From contig NZ_SOZE01000003.1 of assembly GCF_004519315.1 (NCBI RefSeq), forward strand, positions 62,001 to 126,000: 64,000 bases of DNA. The letters run 5' to 3'. The DNA is from Mucilaginibacter psychrotolerans (GTDB lineage Bacteria; Bacteroidota; Bacteroidia; Sphingobacteriales; Sphingobacteriaceae). Position 1 is the first letter of the stretch. Every line of letters begins with the position of its first letter. A program made the position numbers and the translations under genes. The notes below the pieces were generated by a model, which saw nothing but the letters and a program-made list of their open reading frames with translations, did not search any database and was not told the DNA's origin. This document shows positions 33,688 to 43,568 of the stretch, piece after piece.

Positions 33688-34596
33688 ATGATTAGTAAAG
33701 AACAAATAGCTGCCGGTTACCGCGAGATACAGGACGAGATTTGTGCGGCCCTGGAAGCAACCGATGGGCAGGCCAAATTTGAGGAAGAGGTTTGGGAACG
33801 CGATGGCGGCGGCGGCGGCCGTACCCGGATAATCCAAAACGGCAATATATTCGAAAAGGGGGGCGTTAATTTCTCTGCCGTGCATGGCAAACTGCCTCAT
33901 ACCATGAAAAAGGCTCTTAATGTGGAGCAGGAGGATTTCTTCGCCACAGGCGTATCCATCGTGATACATCCTAACCATCCGCTGGTACCCATCATCCACA
34001 TGAATATCCGGTACTTCGAGATGCCTACTAATACCGGCGAAACACCAGTGCACTGGTTCGGCGGCGGCATAGATCTTACCCCACATTATGTGGTAGATGA
34101 GGATGCGCGTTTCTTCCACCAGCAAATTAAAGACGTGTGCGACCACTTCAGCGATGAATTTTACCACCGCTTTAAAACCTGGGCCGATGATTACTTCTTC
34201 ATCAAACACCGCGACGAAACACGCGGCATCGGCGGTATCTTTTACGATAGGCTCACTGCCAACGAAGAGATGAACTGGGAGATGATATTTGAGTTCTCCA
34301 AAGTACTTGGTCGCTCATTTATCCCAACTTACACCGAACTGGTGAACCGTAACCGCTACAAAGAATTTACACCCGAGCAACAGCAATGGCAATACCAGCG
34401 CCGCAGCCGATATACCGAATTCAACCTGGTGTACGATGCCGGTACACGCTTCGGGCTGGAAACAAACGGTCGTATCGAATCGATACTGATGAGCCTGCCG
34501 CCAACTGCTAAATGGGTATATGATTACCACGCACAACCGGGCAGCGAAGAAGAAAGGACATTATCTTTACTTAAAAAGGGAATAAATTGGGTATAG
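33688..34596 (+). CDS. hemF: Oxygen-dependent coproporphyrinogen III oxidase
   Basis: A 302-residue cytoplasmic enzyme that oxidatively decarboxylates coproporphyrinogen III to protoporphyrinogen IX. Family signatures: DGGGGGRTRIIQNGNIFEKG, NPLVPIIHMNIRYFEM-type strand, WFGGGIDLTPHYVVDEDAR and RRSRYTEFNLVYDAGTRFG. The ATG at 33688 is chosen; the longer reading adds palindrome-encoded residues. The 3' end overlaps a small membrane protein gene by ten bases. Confidence 0.95.
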   Translation: MISKEQIAAGYREIQDEICAALEATDGQAKFEEEVWERDGGGGGRTRIIQNGNIFEKGGVNFSAVHGKLPHTMKKALNVEQEDFFATGVSIVIHPNHPLVPIIHMNIRYFEMPTNTGETPVHWFGGGIDLTPHYVVDEDARFFHQQIKDVCDHFSDEFYHRFKTWADDYFFIKHRDETRGIGGIFYDRLTANEEMNWEMIFEFSKVLGRSFIPTYTELVNRNRYKEFTPEQQQWQYQRRSRYTEFNLVYDAGTRFGLETNGRIESILMSLPPTAKWVYDYHAQPGSEEERTLSLLKKGINWV

Positions 34597-34877
34597 ATGT
34601 TCCAACACTACGGATCAATTGCCTGGTATTGCTCCTGTACTCGGTGTTAATGTACTCCGCATTATTGTTTTCCAAGGATAAGGGAATCGTATTTGACCTT
34701 TTGCTGGCTTCGTGCCTTATGTTTGGTGTTTTTTGCATTGCGATGATTGTTCGGGCATACAAAGCTTATCTCGATGACGCTTTTTCGGCAAGAAACTCCT
34801 ACGCAATTTTGATATCTCTTTCTTTGATACTTTTGTTTATGTCCTTTCGTTCAATGCTTCTTACTATACAATGTTAA
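34587..34877 (+). CDS. Small membrane protein, three predicted helices
   Basis: A 96-residue hydrophobic protein with helices at about 12-28, 34-54 and 71-90, and a basic/acidic loop (RAYKAYLDDAFSARNSY) between the last two. It starts at TTG 34587, overlapping the end of hemF, and ends inside the start of the next gene, so it appears translationally coupled on both sides. No family recognised. It may be absent from automatic annotations because of its start codon. Confidence 0.55.
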   Translation: MGIDVPTLRINCLVLLLYSVLMYSALLFSKDKGIVFDLLLASCLMFGVFCIAMIVRAYKAYLDDAFSARNSYAILISLSLILLFMSFRSMLLTIQC

Positions 34878-35278
34878 CGTTAAGAAAATTTGCTTTTCTG
34901 ATTTGCCCACTCGGATTGCTCGGAGCGTCTGCTGTCAACTCACTGGAAGGCACCTATGAATACGCAGGTGGCATCTACAACAACAAAGCCGAAGCAGCCT
35001 CAAAAGAATACAAACTGCAACGCCGCTATAACGATGCGGAATACGAAGCCACGTTTATTGAACCCGGGCAGGATACCATCGTGTACGAACAGGGCAAATA
35101 TGCTTTACCCAATGATAGCACCTGCCTGGAAATACAAACTTATAGCCGCGAACCATCCAAAACGCTCAACAAAACCATGTTTTATAAGTACCGCATCAGT
35201 CACGATACGCTCACCTTCAGGGGCACTCTGCCTAATGGCACCACGGTGCAGGAATACTGGAAAAAAGTAAGCCGCTAA
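34871..35278 (+). CDS. Hypothetical secreted protein, possibly lipocalin-like
   Basis: A 135-residue exported protein. The signal peptide covers about 1-20 (LRKFAFLICPLGLLGASA). The mature part begins LEGTYEYAGGIYNNKAEAA and alternates polar and apolar residues as in a small beta-barrel, ending GTLPNGTTVQEYWKKV, a pattern seen in small Bacteroidetes lipocalin-like proteins. ATG at 34871 overlaps the previous ORF by seven bases. Confidence 0.65.
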   Translation: MLTLRKFAFLICPLGLLGASAVNSLEGTYEYAGGIYNNKAEAASKEYKLQRRYNDAEYEATFIEPGQDTIVYEQGKYALPNDSTCLEIQTYSREPSKTLNKTMFYKYRISHDTLTFRGTLPNGTTVQEYWKKVSR

Positions 35279-35441
35279 ACTTCGATCATAACTGGTTTTT
35301 TACCCTTAAAACGTACAAAAAAAGGGGCGAATGTTAGTAAAAAATTGCCTCGTTGCCATATAAATTCTTAACTTCGCAGGTCGTATAAAAAAACCAATTT
35401 TACGTACAGATACTGATTATATTTTCCACTAAGAAAAACAA

Positions 35442-38066
35442 ATGGCCGAAGAGACAGAAAACGATAATCCGCACCAAGAAGACAGAATAATTTCGATAAA
35501 TATTGATGAAGAAATGCGATCTGCCTACATTGATTATTCAATGTCGGTAATCGTATCAAGGGCCCTGCCCGATGTGCGCGATGGTTTAAAACCGGTACAT
35601 AGGCGCGTATTGTATGGTATGTTAGATCTGGGTTTATACAATAATAAGCCCTATAAAAAATCGGCCCGCATAGTGGGCGAGGTGCTGGGTAAATACCACC
35701 CGCATGGTGATACATCTGTGTACGATGCCATGGTGCGTATGGCACAGGACTGGAGCCTGCGATACCCGTTTGTAGAGGGGCAAGGCAACTACGGTTCTAT
35801 AGACGGTGACCAGCCTGCAGCAATGCGTTATACCGAGGCACGCTTAGAGAAGATTGCCGAAGAGATGCTGGCCGATATCAACAAAGACACCATCGATTTC
35901 CAGCTAAACTTTGACGATTCGTTGCATGAACCAACCGTATTGCCTGCAAAATTCCCAAACCTTTTGGTGAACGGCGCAAGCGGTATTGCGGTAGGTATGG
36001 CCACCAACATGGCCCCGCACAACCTATCCGAAATTGTTGATGCTACCATAGCGCTGATAGATAACCGCAGCATTGAAATATCGGAACTAATGTCCTATGT
36101 TAAAGGTCCCGATTTCCCTACAGGTGGTATCATCTACGGCTTCGAAGGACCCCGCCAGGCGCTGGAAACAGGCCGTGGCCGTGTGGTTATTCGCGCACGT
36201 GCGGAGATAGAAACCTATAATGGCGAACGCGAACGTATCATCGTTAGCGAAGTGCCTTACCAGGTAAACAAAGCGCTCATGATTGAGCGCACCGCCGAAC
36301 TGGTAAACGAGAAGAAAATTGAAGGCATCACCGCTATTCGCGACGAAAGTAACCGCGAAGGCATACGGGTGGTGTACGAGATAAAACGCGATGCCAATGC
36401 GGCTATCGTGCTCAACAATCTTTACAAATACACCGCGTTGCAAACATCGTTCAGCGTAAATAATATCGCGCTGGTACATGGCAGGCCGATGATGCTGAAT
36501 CTGAAGGACCTGATCCATCATTTTGTGGAGCACAGGCACGAGGTAGTTATCCGCCGCACCAAGTACGAACTGGCCGAAGCTGAGAAACGCGCACATATTT
36601 TAGAAGGCTTATTAATAGCGCTCGATCATATCGAGGAAGTTATCCGCCTGATACGTGCCTCATCCACGCCCGATGAAGCCCGCGAAGGTTTGATGGCCAA
36701 CTTTGCTTTAAGTGATATACAGGCACGCGCCATTTTGGACATGACCTTGAGGCGTTTAACCGGCCTGGAGCGTGATAAGATAAAAGATGAGTACGATGCC
36801 TTAATGAAGACTATCGACTATTTGAAATCTATCCTGGCTGATGAAGGTTTGCGTATGCAGATCATCAAAGACGAACTTTTAGATATCAAAGCCAAATACG
36901 GCGACGAGCGCAAAACCGAAATGGTACACTCGTCGGCAGAAATGCAGACCGAAGACTTCATCGAAGATGAGGATGTGGTAATCACCATTTCGCGCGAAGG
37001 CTATATCAAACGTACTTCACTTACCGAGTACCGCAGGCAGGGCAGGGGTGGTAAAGGCAGCATAGGCAGTAACAGCCGCGATGCCGACTTTATTGAGCAC
37101 CTGTTCATTGCATCTAACCACAACTACATGCTGTTCTTTACCGAGAGCGGCCAGTGTTTCTGGTTACGTGTATTCGAAATACCAGAAGGTACGCGTACCT
37201 CTAAAGGCCGCGCCATCCAGAATATCATCAACATCCCTAAGGAAGAGAAAATCAAGGCTTACATCAAGCTTAAAACACTCAAGGATAAAGACTACCTGGA
37301 GAACAACTTCATTATCATGTGTACCAAAAAAGGTGTTATCAAAAAAACATCTTTAGAGGCATACTCTCGACCGCGTGCAAATGGCATCAACGCCATCAAC
37401 ATCAACGAAGGCGACTCACTTTTAGAGGCAACTTTGACCACCGGCAGCAGCGAAATTGTTATGGCGTTGCAATCGGGCCGTGCCATCCGCTTTAACGAAT
37501 CTACAGTTAGGCCGATGGGTCGTACAGCTACAGGTGTACGCGGTATCAGCTTAGACAGCGATAACGACGAAGTAGTTGGTATGATAGCCATCGACGATAA
37601 AGAAACTACCGTATTAGTAGTATCTGAAAGAGGCTACGGCAAACGTACCGATATCGACGATTACCGTGTAACCAACCGTGGCGGCAAGGGTGTAAAAACC
37701 CTTAACGTTACCGAAAAAACGGGGAAACTTGTTGCCATAAAAGGTGTTACTGATAAAGAAGATCTGATGATCATCAATAAGTCGGGTGTAGTTATCCGCA
37801 TCGCTATTGGCGAACTGCGTACCATGGGGCGCGCAACGCAAGGGGTGAAGCTGATTACGCTTAAAGGCAACGATGAGATTGCTTCGGTAGCAAAAGTAGA
37901 TCACGATGAGGACGAGGAACTGGATAATTCGGCTATAGTTGCTGAAGCTGGTGCCGATGCCGTTCCATCAACTGATGCACCGGCTACTGAAACTACAAGC
38001 ACTGAACCAACTGACAATACCGATGCAGCAGGAGAGGAGCCTGAGGCAGACGACAAAACAGAATAA
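35442..38066 (+). CDS. gyrA: DNA gyrase subunit A
   Basis: An 874-residue type II topoisomerase subunit that breaks and rejoins DNA. The catalytic Tyr is Y130 in AMRYTEARL. The quinolone-determining region reads [10 protein letters not shown] at residues 86-95, so Thr stands where E. coli has Ser83, while Asp87 is kept. The coiled-coil gate follows, then a C-terminal beta-pinwheel with the GyrA box in [12 protein letters not shown] (about 528-539). An acidic tail of about 50 residues rich in Asp/Glu/Thr ends the protein. It is followed six bases later by a TPR gene. ParC usually lacks the GyrA box, which supports gyrA. Confidence 0.96.
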   Translation: MAEETENDNPHQEDRIISINIDEEMRSAYIDYSMSVIVSRALPDVRDGLKPVHRRVLYGMLDLGLYNNKPYKKSARIVGEVLGKYHPHGDTSVYDAMVRMAQDWSLRYPFVEGQGNYGSIDGDQPAAMRYTEARLEKIAEEMLADINKDTIDFQLNFDDSLHEPTVLPAKFPNLLVNGASGIAVGMATNMAPHNLSEIVDATIALIDNRSIEISELMSYVKGPDFPTGGIIYGFEGPRQALETGRGRVVIRARAEIETYNGERERIIVSEVPYQVNKALMIERTAELVNEKKIEGITAIRDESNREGIRVVYEIKRDANAAIVLNNLYKYTALQTSFSVNNIALVHGRPMMLNLKDLIHHFVEHRHEVVIRRTKYELAEAEKRAHILEGLLIALDHIEEVIRLIRASSTPDEAREGLMANFALSDIQARAILDMTLRRLTGLERDKIKDEYDALMKTIDYLKSILADEGLRMQIIKDELLDIKAKYGDERKTEMVHSSAEMQTEDFIEDEDVVITISREGYIKRTSLTEYRRQGRGGKGSIGSNSRDADFIEHLFIASNHNYMLFFTESGQCFWLRVFEIPEGTRTSKGRAIQNIINIPKEEKIKAYIKLKTLKDKDYLENNFIIMCTKKGVIKKTSLEAYSRPRANGINAININEGDSLLEATLTTGSSEIVMALQSGRAIRFNESTVRPMGRTATGVRGISLDSDNDEVVGMIAIDDKETTVLVVSERGYGKRTDIDDYRVTNRGGKGVKTLNVTEKTGKLVAIKGVTDKEDLMIINKSGVVIRIAIGELRTMGRATQGVKLITLKGNDEIASVAKVDHDEDEELDNSAIVAEAGADAVPSTDAPATETTSTEPTDNTDAAGEEPEADDKTE

Positions 38067-38071
38067 TACTT

Positions 38072-39181
38072 ATGCAGCATAACCGTAGGCTTATATTACT
38101 GGTTTTAGGGTTGTTTACTACATCTTTAGCTTTTGGGCAATCAGAAGCATTAAAGGCAGTGGTAAACAACCTTGCTTTTTACAAGCAAAAAAACGACCTG
38201 ACTTATTTAGCCAGAGCCAAAAAATCGGCAGATAGCCTGGTTGTCACCCGCTCAGATTCGAGTGACCTGGAAAAGAATATGTATCGCCTTATCGTTAACG
38301 CGAGCATATTAAATACCGATTCGCTAAATAAGCTTAACCAGCCCGAACCATTCCTTGATCAGACCGCAGCCTTATTCGATAAGCTATCAGCAAAACAGAA
38401 AGCCTTTAAATTTGTGCCCGAGCTTGATTACGCCAGGAGGTGCCTGGCCGATGCCTATATACGTCGCGGTTTCCAGGCCGGCAACAATAACGATTTCGTA
38501 AAGGCATCAGCAGCTTTCCAACAAGCGAAGGCATATGCGCCGGCATTCAGGCCTGTAAATACCTACATAGCCTACGCCAACGGTAAGCAGGGCAACCTTG
38601 CAGAAGCTGCAAAAAATTACAGCAACCTTATCAATGCCGATAGCAGCCGTGTAGAGTATATAGCGATTGCATCGTCTATCTACAAATCCATGGGCGATAC
38701 GGCAAAGGCTATACAAGTGCTGAAAAAAGGCCGCAGGCAACAGCCGGGAGATAAGCAACTACTACAAGACGAAGCGAACATCTACAACAACAAAAAAGAC
38801 TATAAATCGTTAGAACCTCTGTTGGGCGCTTTGATAGACAATAACCCCAATAGTGCCGATATCGCATTCGTGGCAGCAAACTGCTACGATCAATTAAATC
38901 AGTACGATAAAGCAGAATCTTTATATCTTAGGGCCATAGAATTGAACGGTTCGGCTTATGAGCCGGTTTTTAACCTGGGCTTGTTGTACTTCAAAAAAAG
39001 TACAGAAGGAAACAACGCCGACGATAAGAATATCACCAGTGCTATCTTATGGCTCGAGAAAGCCAACGAAATGGCACCACGAGATAAGAACAGTTTAACC
39101 CTTTTGCAATTGGCCTACAAAAAAACCGGCAACGATACCCAACTGGGGAGGGTAACCAATCAATTACAGCAAGTAAAGTAA
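38072..39181 (+). CDS. Secreted tetratricopeptide-repeat protein
   Basis: A 369-residue exported protein with signal peptide (1-22, ending AFGQS) and several TPR units: AFQQAKAYAPAFRPV, AEAAKNYSNLINADSS, DKAESLYLRAIELNGSAYEP and AILWLEKANEMAPRD. TPR arrays mediate protein contacts in the periplasm. It begins six bases after gyrA and precedes a second TPR gene, as often found near gyrA in Bacteroidetes. Confidence 0.85.
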   Translation: MQHNRRLILLVLGLFTTSLAFGQSEALKAVVNNLAFYKQKNDLTYLARAKKSADSLVVTRSDSSDLEKNMYRLIVNASILNTDSLNKLNQPEPFLDQTAALFDKLSAKQKAFKFVPELDYARRCLADAYIRRGFQAGNNNDFVKASAAFQQAKAYAPAFRPVNTYIAYANGKQGNLAEAAKNYSNLINADSSRVEYIAIASSIYKSMGDTAKAIQVLKKGRRQQPGDKQLLQDEANIYNNKKDYKSLEPLLGALIDNNPNSADIAFVAANCYDQLNQYDKAESLYLRAIELNGSAYEPVFNLGLLYFKKSTEGNNADDKNITSAILWLEKANEMAPRDKNSLTLLQLAYKKTGNDTQLGRVTNQLQQVK

Positions 39182-39251
39182 CCAACTAAACTTGGATTGT
39201 AGCGCATTTATCTGCTGCTATCCAGCAACTTAAATACAAAAACTATTTAAA

Positions 39252-40502
39252 ATGAAAATTAAATTTTTGATAGCGGGCCTACTGGGCCTTATTTCGGTAA
39301 CTGCGTTTGCCCAAAAAGGCGATGTAAATAACGCACAAAGCGAGTTTGATAAGTTTCAGCTCATTAAACAAGGTACCCTTGCAACAACTGCCCTTGCTAA
39401 TGCGCAGGCATCTATAGACAAAGCCATCGCCAACCCTAAAACAGCAACCTGGCCGCAAGCTTATGCCTTGAAAGGTGCCATCTATGCCAACCTGGCCGTT
39501 CAGGAAAAAACTCCGGCTACCGCCACAACTTTGTTTGGTAATGCCGAAGAGGCCCTGAAGAAAGCTAAGGAACTGGATACGAAGAATGAATATGCTAAAA
39601 TCATAAGCGAAGGCAGCCTGGCATTAGCCCAATACCAGCTAACTGCAGGCGTTAATGCCTATCAGGCTGCGCAATATGACGTGGCTTACAAGGCTTTTGA
39701 TTACTATCGCAGCATATTGCCCGAAGATACTACTGCTATTTATTACACTGGCCTTGCCGCGTACAACTCAAAAAATTACCCTGCAGCCATTACCAACTAT
39801 AGCAAACTGGTTACTACCAAATACTCGCAGGGGGAGCGCATATATGATGAGTTATCAGGCATGTACCTGGTTAGCAAAGATACTACAGGTGCGTTGAAAG
39901 CTATTTCAGAAGGGCTTGTTAAATACCCAAATAGCGCTACATTGCGCAAAAAGGAGATAGAGATAGCCCTGCAAAGCGGAAAATCTCAGCAGGTGTTGGA
40001 TAAGATTAATGCTGCTATCGCCAACGACCCTAAAAACAAAGATTTGTATTATTACGCTGGCTTAGTATATTCACAATCAGGCGATGTGGCTTATGGCAAA
40101 GTTAAAGGTACCAAAGATGCCGCCGGAAAAACTGCTCTAAAAGCAAAAGCAACCGAAGACTATGGTAAGGCGGGAGAAATGTACAAAAAAGCGTTGGAGA
40201 TAGATCCGAATTATTTTGAAGCCAACCTTAACCTGGGCTACATTTTATTGACACCTGCAATCGACTCATTTAACACGGCAAACAACTTGCCGGGTACCGC
40301 AGCAGCGCAAAAACAATATGATGCGCTAATGGCTAAAGCAAGCACGCAATTTGATGCTGCCAAGCCTTTCCTGCAAAAGGCCGTAGATTTGAAGCCAAAC
40401 TCTCGCGATGCTTTAGCAAACCTGATCACTTACTACCGTGGTAAAAAAGACCAGGCTAACGTAGACAAGTATTCAAAAATAATGGATGCTATTAAAGAGT
40501 AA
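39252..40502 (+). CDS. Secreted tetratricopeptide-repeat protein
   Basis: A 416-residue exported TPR protein. The signal peptide ends FAQK at about residue 21. Repeat units include ALKKAKELDTKNEYAKI, AYKAFDYYRSILPEDTTA, ALKAISEGLVKYPNSATLR, VLDKINAAIANDPKNKDLYY and MYKKALEIDPNYFEANLNLG. It is related in layout to the preceding TPR protein and ends in a strong terminator (40525-40551), closing the gyrA transcript. Confidence 0.86.
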   Translation: MKIKFLIAGLLGLISVTAFAQKGDVNNAQSEFDKFQLIKQGTLATTALANAQASIDKAIANPKTATWPQAYALKGAIYANLAVQEKTPATATTLFGNAEEALKKAKELDTKNEYAKIISEGSLALAQYQLTAGVNAYQAAQYDVAYKAFDYYRSILPEDTTAIYYTGLAAYNSKNYPAAITNYSKLVTTKYSQGERIYDELSGMYLVSKDTTGALKAISEGLVKYPNSATLRKKEIEIALQSGKSQQVLDKINAAIANDPKNKDLYYYAGLVYSQSGDVAYGKVKGTKDAAGKTALKAKATEDYGKAGEMYKKALEIDPNYFEANLNLGYILLTPAIDSFNTANNLPGTAAAQKQYDALMAKASTQFDAAKPFLQKAVDLKPNSRDALANLITYYRGKKDQANVDKYSKIMDAIKE

Positions 40503-40524
40503 TTTGTTATAAAGTCATATAGAT

Positions 40525-40551
40525 AGCCATCTCGGAAGGGGTGGCTTTTTT
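40525..40551 (+). terminator. Intrinsic terminator of the gyrA-TPR unit
   Basis: Nine-pair stem AGCCATCTC/GGGGTGGCT with GGAA loop, then six T. Confidence 0.9.
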
Positions 40552-40745
40552 GCGTTATAGGGAATTGGTAATGCAGAATTTAAAATATACTATTTAACAT
40601 AATATTAATTATTGGAAATTATTATGATAGGAGAAGGTAGGAATGTGGATTAGTTCTTTTATGTCAGTAAAGCACCATATTGTAACGATTATTAGAATAT
40701 CATCGGGCTAATTCTCTGCACTTGATTCATTAAAACATTACCATT

Positions 40746-41540
40746 ATGGATTTAAAATTAAAAGACAAAATCGCCTTGGTTACCGGGTCAACGGCAGGCA
40801 TTGGTTACGCCATAGCAAAATTATTTGCTGCCGAAGGTGCACAGGTAATTGTAAACGGTCGTAGTGACGACCGCGTAAAGGCAACGATAGCCAAATTAAT
40901 TAAGGAAACCGGCAACACCAACATCACAGGCATAGCAGCAGATTTTGCTGAAGTAAAGCAGGTTGATAACTTAATAAACCAATTGCCCGAGGTTGATATC
41001 CTGGTAAATAACGTAGGTATCTTCGACCCGAAAGCATTTAAGGATATCCCGGACGAAGAATGGTTCAAATTCTTCGAAGTGAACGTGCTGAGCGGCGTGC
41101 GTTTGTCCAGAGCTTATTTCGATAAAATGCTGGCGAAAAATTGGGGGCGAATTATCTTTATATCCAGCGAATCGGGCGTGCAAATCCCGGCAGAGATGAT
41201 ACATTACGGAATGACCAAAACAGCCCAAATCTCGGTAGCACGCGGCCTGGCCGAGCTTACCGTAAACACCGGTGTAACCGTAAACACGGTATTGCCCGGC
41301 CCAACTGCATCCGAGGGCGCAAGCGAATTTATTAAAGCTGTGGCCCGCGAGCAAGGTTATACCGATGCAGAAATGGAGAAAGAATTCTTTACCAATATGC
41401 GCGGCACATCGCTGCTTAAGCGTTTTATCACTACCGAAGAAATTGCCAATATGGTGGCTTATATAGCCAGCCCATTGTCCGCGGCAACCAATGGCGCAAC
41501 GTTACGGGTTGATGGCGGTGTAATCAAAACAGCTTTTTAA
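40746..41540 (+). CDS. SDR family oxidoreductase
   Basis: A 264-residue classical short-chain dehydrogenase. Cofactor motif VTGSTAGIGYAIAKLFA at residues 11-27, an Arg in VNGRSDD that suggests NADPH preference, NNVG in DILVNNVGIF, catalytic Ser in IFISSESGVQIP, and YGMTKTAQ as the YxxxK site. C-terminal GATLRVDGGVIKT is typical. Substrate unknown. It is a single gene, with its terminator shared with a convergent small lipoprotein. Confidence 0.87.
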   Translation: MDLKLKDKIALVTGSTAGIGYAIAKLFAAEGAQVIVNGRSDDRVKATIAKLIKETGNTNITGIAADFAEVKQVDNLINQLPEVDILVNNVGIFDPKAFKDIPDEEWFKFFEVNVLSGVRLSRAYFDKMLAKNWGRIIFISSESGVQIPAEMIHYGMTKTAQISVARGLAELTVNTGVTVNTVLPGPTASEGASEFIKAVAREQGYTDAEMEKEFFTNMRGTSLLKRFITTEEIANMVAYIASPLSAATNGATLRVDGGVIKTAF

Positions 41541-41563
41541 AGCGTAAGCTAAATAAATTAAAA

Positions 41564-41595
41564 ACGCCCGGACAGCATTTGCCGGGCGTCTTTTA
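41564..41595. terminator. Bidirectional intrinsic terminator
   Basis: ACGCCCGG and CCGGGCGT form an 8-bp stem with an A-run before and a T-run after, between convergent genes. Confidence 0.9.
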
Positions 41596-41610
41596 TGTTT
41601 ACCGCTAAGC

Positions 41611-41817
41611 TTATTGCGGCGTACGTTTGGTAGTGTCAGATCTACCGGTATCACTTTTCATCGTGGTATCGCTTGTCGGTGTGCTCATGGTAGCAGATGT
41701 ATCTGATTTGGTTCCCGTGGTGTCCGAACCACTGGTTTCTTTGGCAGAACTGCAACCCGTTGCAATTGCGCCTATCATCGTCGCGACTAACGCGAAACTT
41801 AAGATTTGCTTTTTCAT
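41611..41817 (-). CDS. Small Ser/Thr/Asp-rich lipoprotein
   Basis: A 68-residue lipoprotein with lipobox ATGC at about residues 18-21. The mature part is almost entirely Ser, Thr, Asp, Lys and Gly (SDTTGTKSDTSATMSTPTSD), a low-complexity surface tail of unknown role. An ATG four codons upstream, at 41829, is an alternative start. No partner gene. Confidence 0.7.
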   Translation of the reverse strand: MKKQILSFALVATMIGAIATGCSSAKETSGSDTTGTKSDTSATMSTPTSDTTMKSDTGRSDTTKRTPQ

Positions 41818-41990
41818 AATAGATTTCATTTTTGTATGTTAAACTAAAAGTTTGTTGTACGATATAACCGTTTACCCGACAAGTTGTTTTATTGAAATTT
41901 CTTAGAAAGAAATTAAAGATATATTTAAAGCAATAAAATTCTTGGCGCACGCCGCTCTATTGCCCGATATTTTTCTGATATTTAACGCAG

Positions 41991-42470
41991 ATGTTGCTAT
42001 CAGAAAATACATTAAAATGGGTAATGCGCTTCTACCCTCCCCTCCTTTTTCAGCGGATATGGGTCATCGGTATCGATAAAGGCTTCACTGGCGTGCGGGT
42101 GAAAATCGCCAAAAGCCTGCTTAATAAAAACTATAATGGATCTATCTTCGGTGGGACGATATTTGCTGCCGCCGACCCGTTTTACCCCGTGCTATTCCAT
42201 CAAATATTGAACAGGGATGGCAAAAAACGTTTGGCAATATGGTCTAAATCATCTAAAATTGATTTCCTGAAACCGGGACTTACCAATTTGTTTTTCGAAA
42301 TAAAATTAAGCGAAGCAGATATTGCGGAAGCTTTTGAAACGTTGATGGTTACGGGAAAATTCGAAAAGGTTTTCCCGGTGGAGATATTTAACAAAGCCGG
42401 CGAGGTTTGCGCCACGCTAATGAACGAAGTTTACATACGCGACCTTGACCTGCCTAAAACCCTGATATAG
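41991..42470 (+). CDS. DUF4442-type hotdog thioesterase-like protein
   Basis: A 159-residue cytoplasmic protein resembling DUF4442/YiiD C-terminal domains with a hotdog fold. NYNGSIFGGTIFAAADPFYPV at about 47-67 is the helix-facing-active-site region of this family. The substrate, presumably an acyl thioester, is unknown. It is followed two bases later by a GNAT gene. Confidence 0.78.
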   Translation: MLLSENTLKWVMRFYPPLLFQRIWVIGIDKGFTGVRVKIAKSLLNKNYNGSIFGGTIFAAADPFYPVLFHQILNRDGKKRLAIWSKSSKIDFLKPGLTNLFFEIKLSEADIAEAFETLMVTGKFEKVFPVEIFNKAGEVCATLMNEVYIRDLDLPKTLI

Positions 42471-42472
42471 TT

Positions 42473-42925
42473 ATGCCTGTTTTTATGAACGATACCGCTT
42501 TCCTACAAAAGGGATACGAAATTTCGACAGATAAAGAAAAGCTTGATTTTGATGCGATATATGGTTATCTTAACACATCGTATTGGGCAAAAGGGATGCC
42601 CGTAGAAAAGCTTAAGACCGCACTGGAAAACTCGATGTGCTTTGGGTTGTACCACTATGGCGCGCAGGTTGGCCTGGCGCGTGTGATAACGGATAAGGCC
42701 ACGTTTGCTTACCTCTGCGACGTTTATGTGCTGGAGGCACACCGCAGCATAGGTTTATCTAAATGGATGGTACAAACGCTGTTGGCGCACCCCGAATTGC
42801 AAGGCCTGCGCAGGTGGAGCCTGGCCACGGCTGACGCACAAGGTCTTTACAGCCAGTTTGGCTTTTCGCGGATAAACAACCCCGAAAACTGGATGCAGAT
42901 ACATACGCCTTACAAAGCGGATTAA
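42473..42925 (+). CDS. GNAT family N-acetyltransferase
   Basis: A 150-residue acetyltransferase. The acetyl-CoA loop region reads VYVLEAHRSIGLSKWMVQTLL, a variant of R/QxxGxG/A, and GLARVITDKATFAYLCD gives the preceding beta strand. LATADAQGLYSQFGFSRI is the typical end. Substrate unknown. Lies between the DUF4442 gene and an AlbA/Schlafen-domain gene. Confidence 0.85.
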   Translation: MPVFMNDTAFLQKGYEISTDKEKLDFDAIYGYLNTSYWAKGMPVEKLKTALENSMCFGLYHYGAQVGLARVITDKATFAYLCDVYVLEAHRSIGLSKWMVQTLLAHPELQGLRRWSLATADAQGLYSQFGFSRINNPENWMQIHTPYKAD

Positions 42926-42936
42926 TATACCGGGAC

Positions 42937-43560
42937 ATGAATTTAAAACGACAGATTTTTGAGGGGGAAGGCGTATCGCTCGATTTTAAGAAAACCATCA
43001 CCAGTTGCGAAAAGATTGCTAAAACCATGGTATCCTTCGCAAATAATGTGGGCGGCAGGCTGCTCATCGGAGTGCTGGATGATGGTACCATCAAGGGCGT
43101 AAAAGCCGAAGATGAAGAACGCTACATGATAACCAAAGCGGCTCATTTTTATAGCCGACCGGCCCTTGAGCCGATATTTGAAGAGATTTACTGGGACGAT
43201 AAGCTGGTATTGGTGGTAGATATCCCTGAAAGTAAAGATAAGCCGCACTACGCCCTCGCCGAAGACGGCAAATGGTGGGTGTACATCCGCGTGAAGGATA
43301 AAAGCGTGCTGGCGAGTAAAATAGTAGTAGAGGTGCTGAAGCAATCATCCAGCAATGAAGGCGTGCTGCTGGAATATACCTCCAAAGAAAAAGCCCTGCT
43401 GGAGCACCTGGATAAAACCGAACGCATCAATGTAAAGCAATTTTGCGAATTGCTCAATATAGGCCGCCGACGCGCGCAGCGCATATTGGTAAGCTTGGTG
43501 CTCACAGGCGTTATACGCGTTCACACTACGGAAAAGGAAGAGTTTTATACAGCGAGTTAA
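42937..43560 (+). CDS. Schlafen/AlbA (AlbA_2) domain protein
   Basis: A 207-residue protein with an AlbA_2 domain (about 1-125): GEGVSLDFKKTITSCEKIAK at the start, then SFANNVGGRLLIGVLDDGTI and a WVYIRVKDKSVLAS strand. The C-terminal part (about 140-205) looks like a winged helix (LLEHLDKTERINVKQFCELL, GRRRAQRILVSLVLTGVIRV). AlbA_2 proteins bind nucleic acid or act as transcription regulators; some belong to defence loci, but no defence partner is visible here. Confidence 0.85.
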   Translation: MNLKRQIFEGEGVSLDFKKTITSCEKIAKTMVSFANNVGGRLLIGVLDDGTIKGVKAEDEERYMITKAAHFYSRPALEPIFEEIYWDDKLVLVVDIPESKDKPHYALAEDGKWWVYIRVKDKSVLASKIVVEVLKQSSSNEGVLLEYTSKEKALLEHLDKTERINVKQFCELLNIGRRRAQRILVSLVLTGVIRVHTTEKEEFYTAS

Positions 43561-43568
43561 CTCTTCAG

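Noticed and set aside
42937..43560. Part of an antiphage defence system
   Set aside because: AlbA_2/Schlafen domains occur in defence loci, but no nuclease, helicase, reverse transcriptase or toxin partner is next to it.
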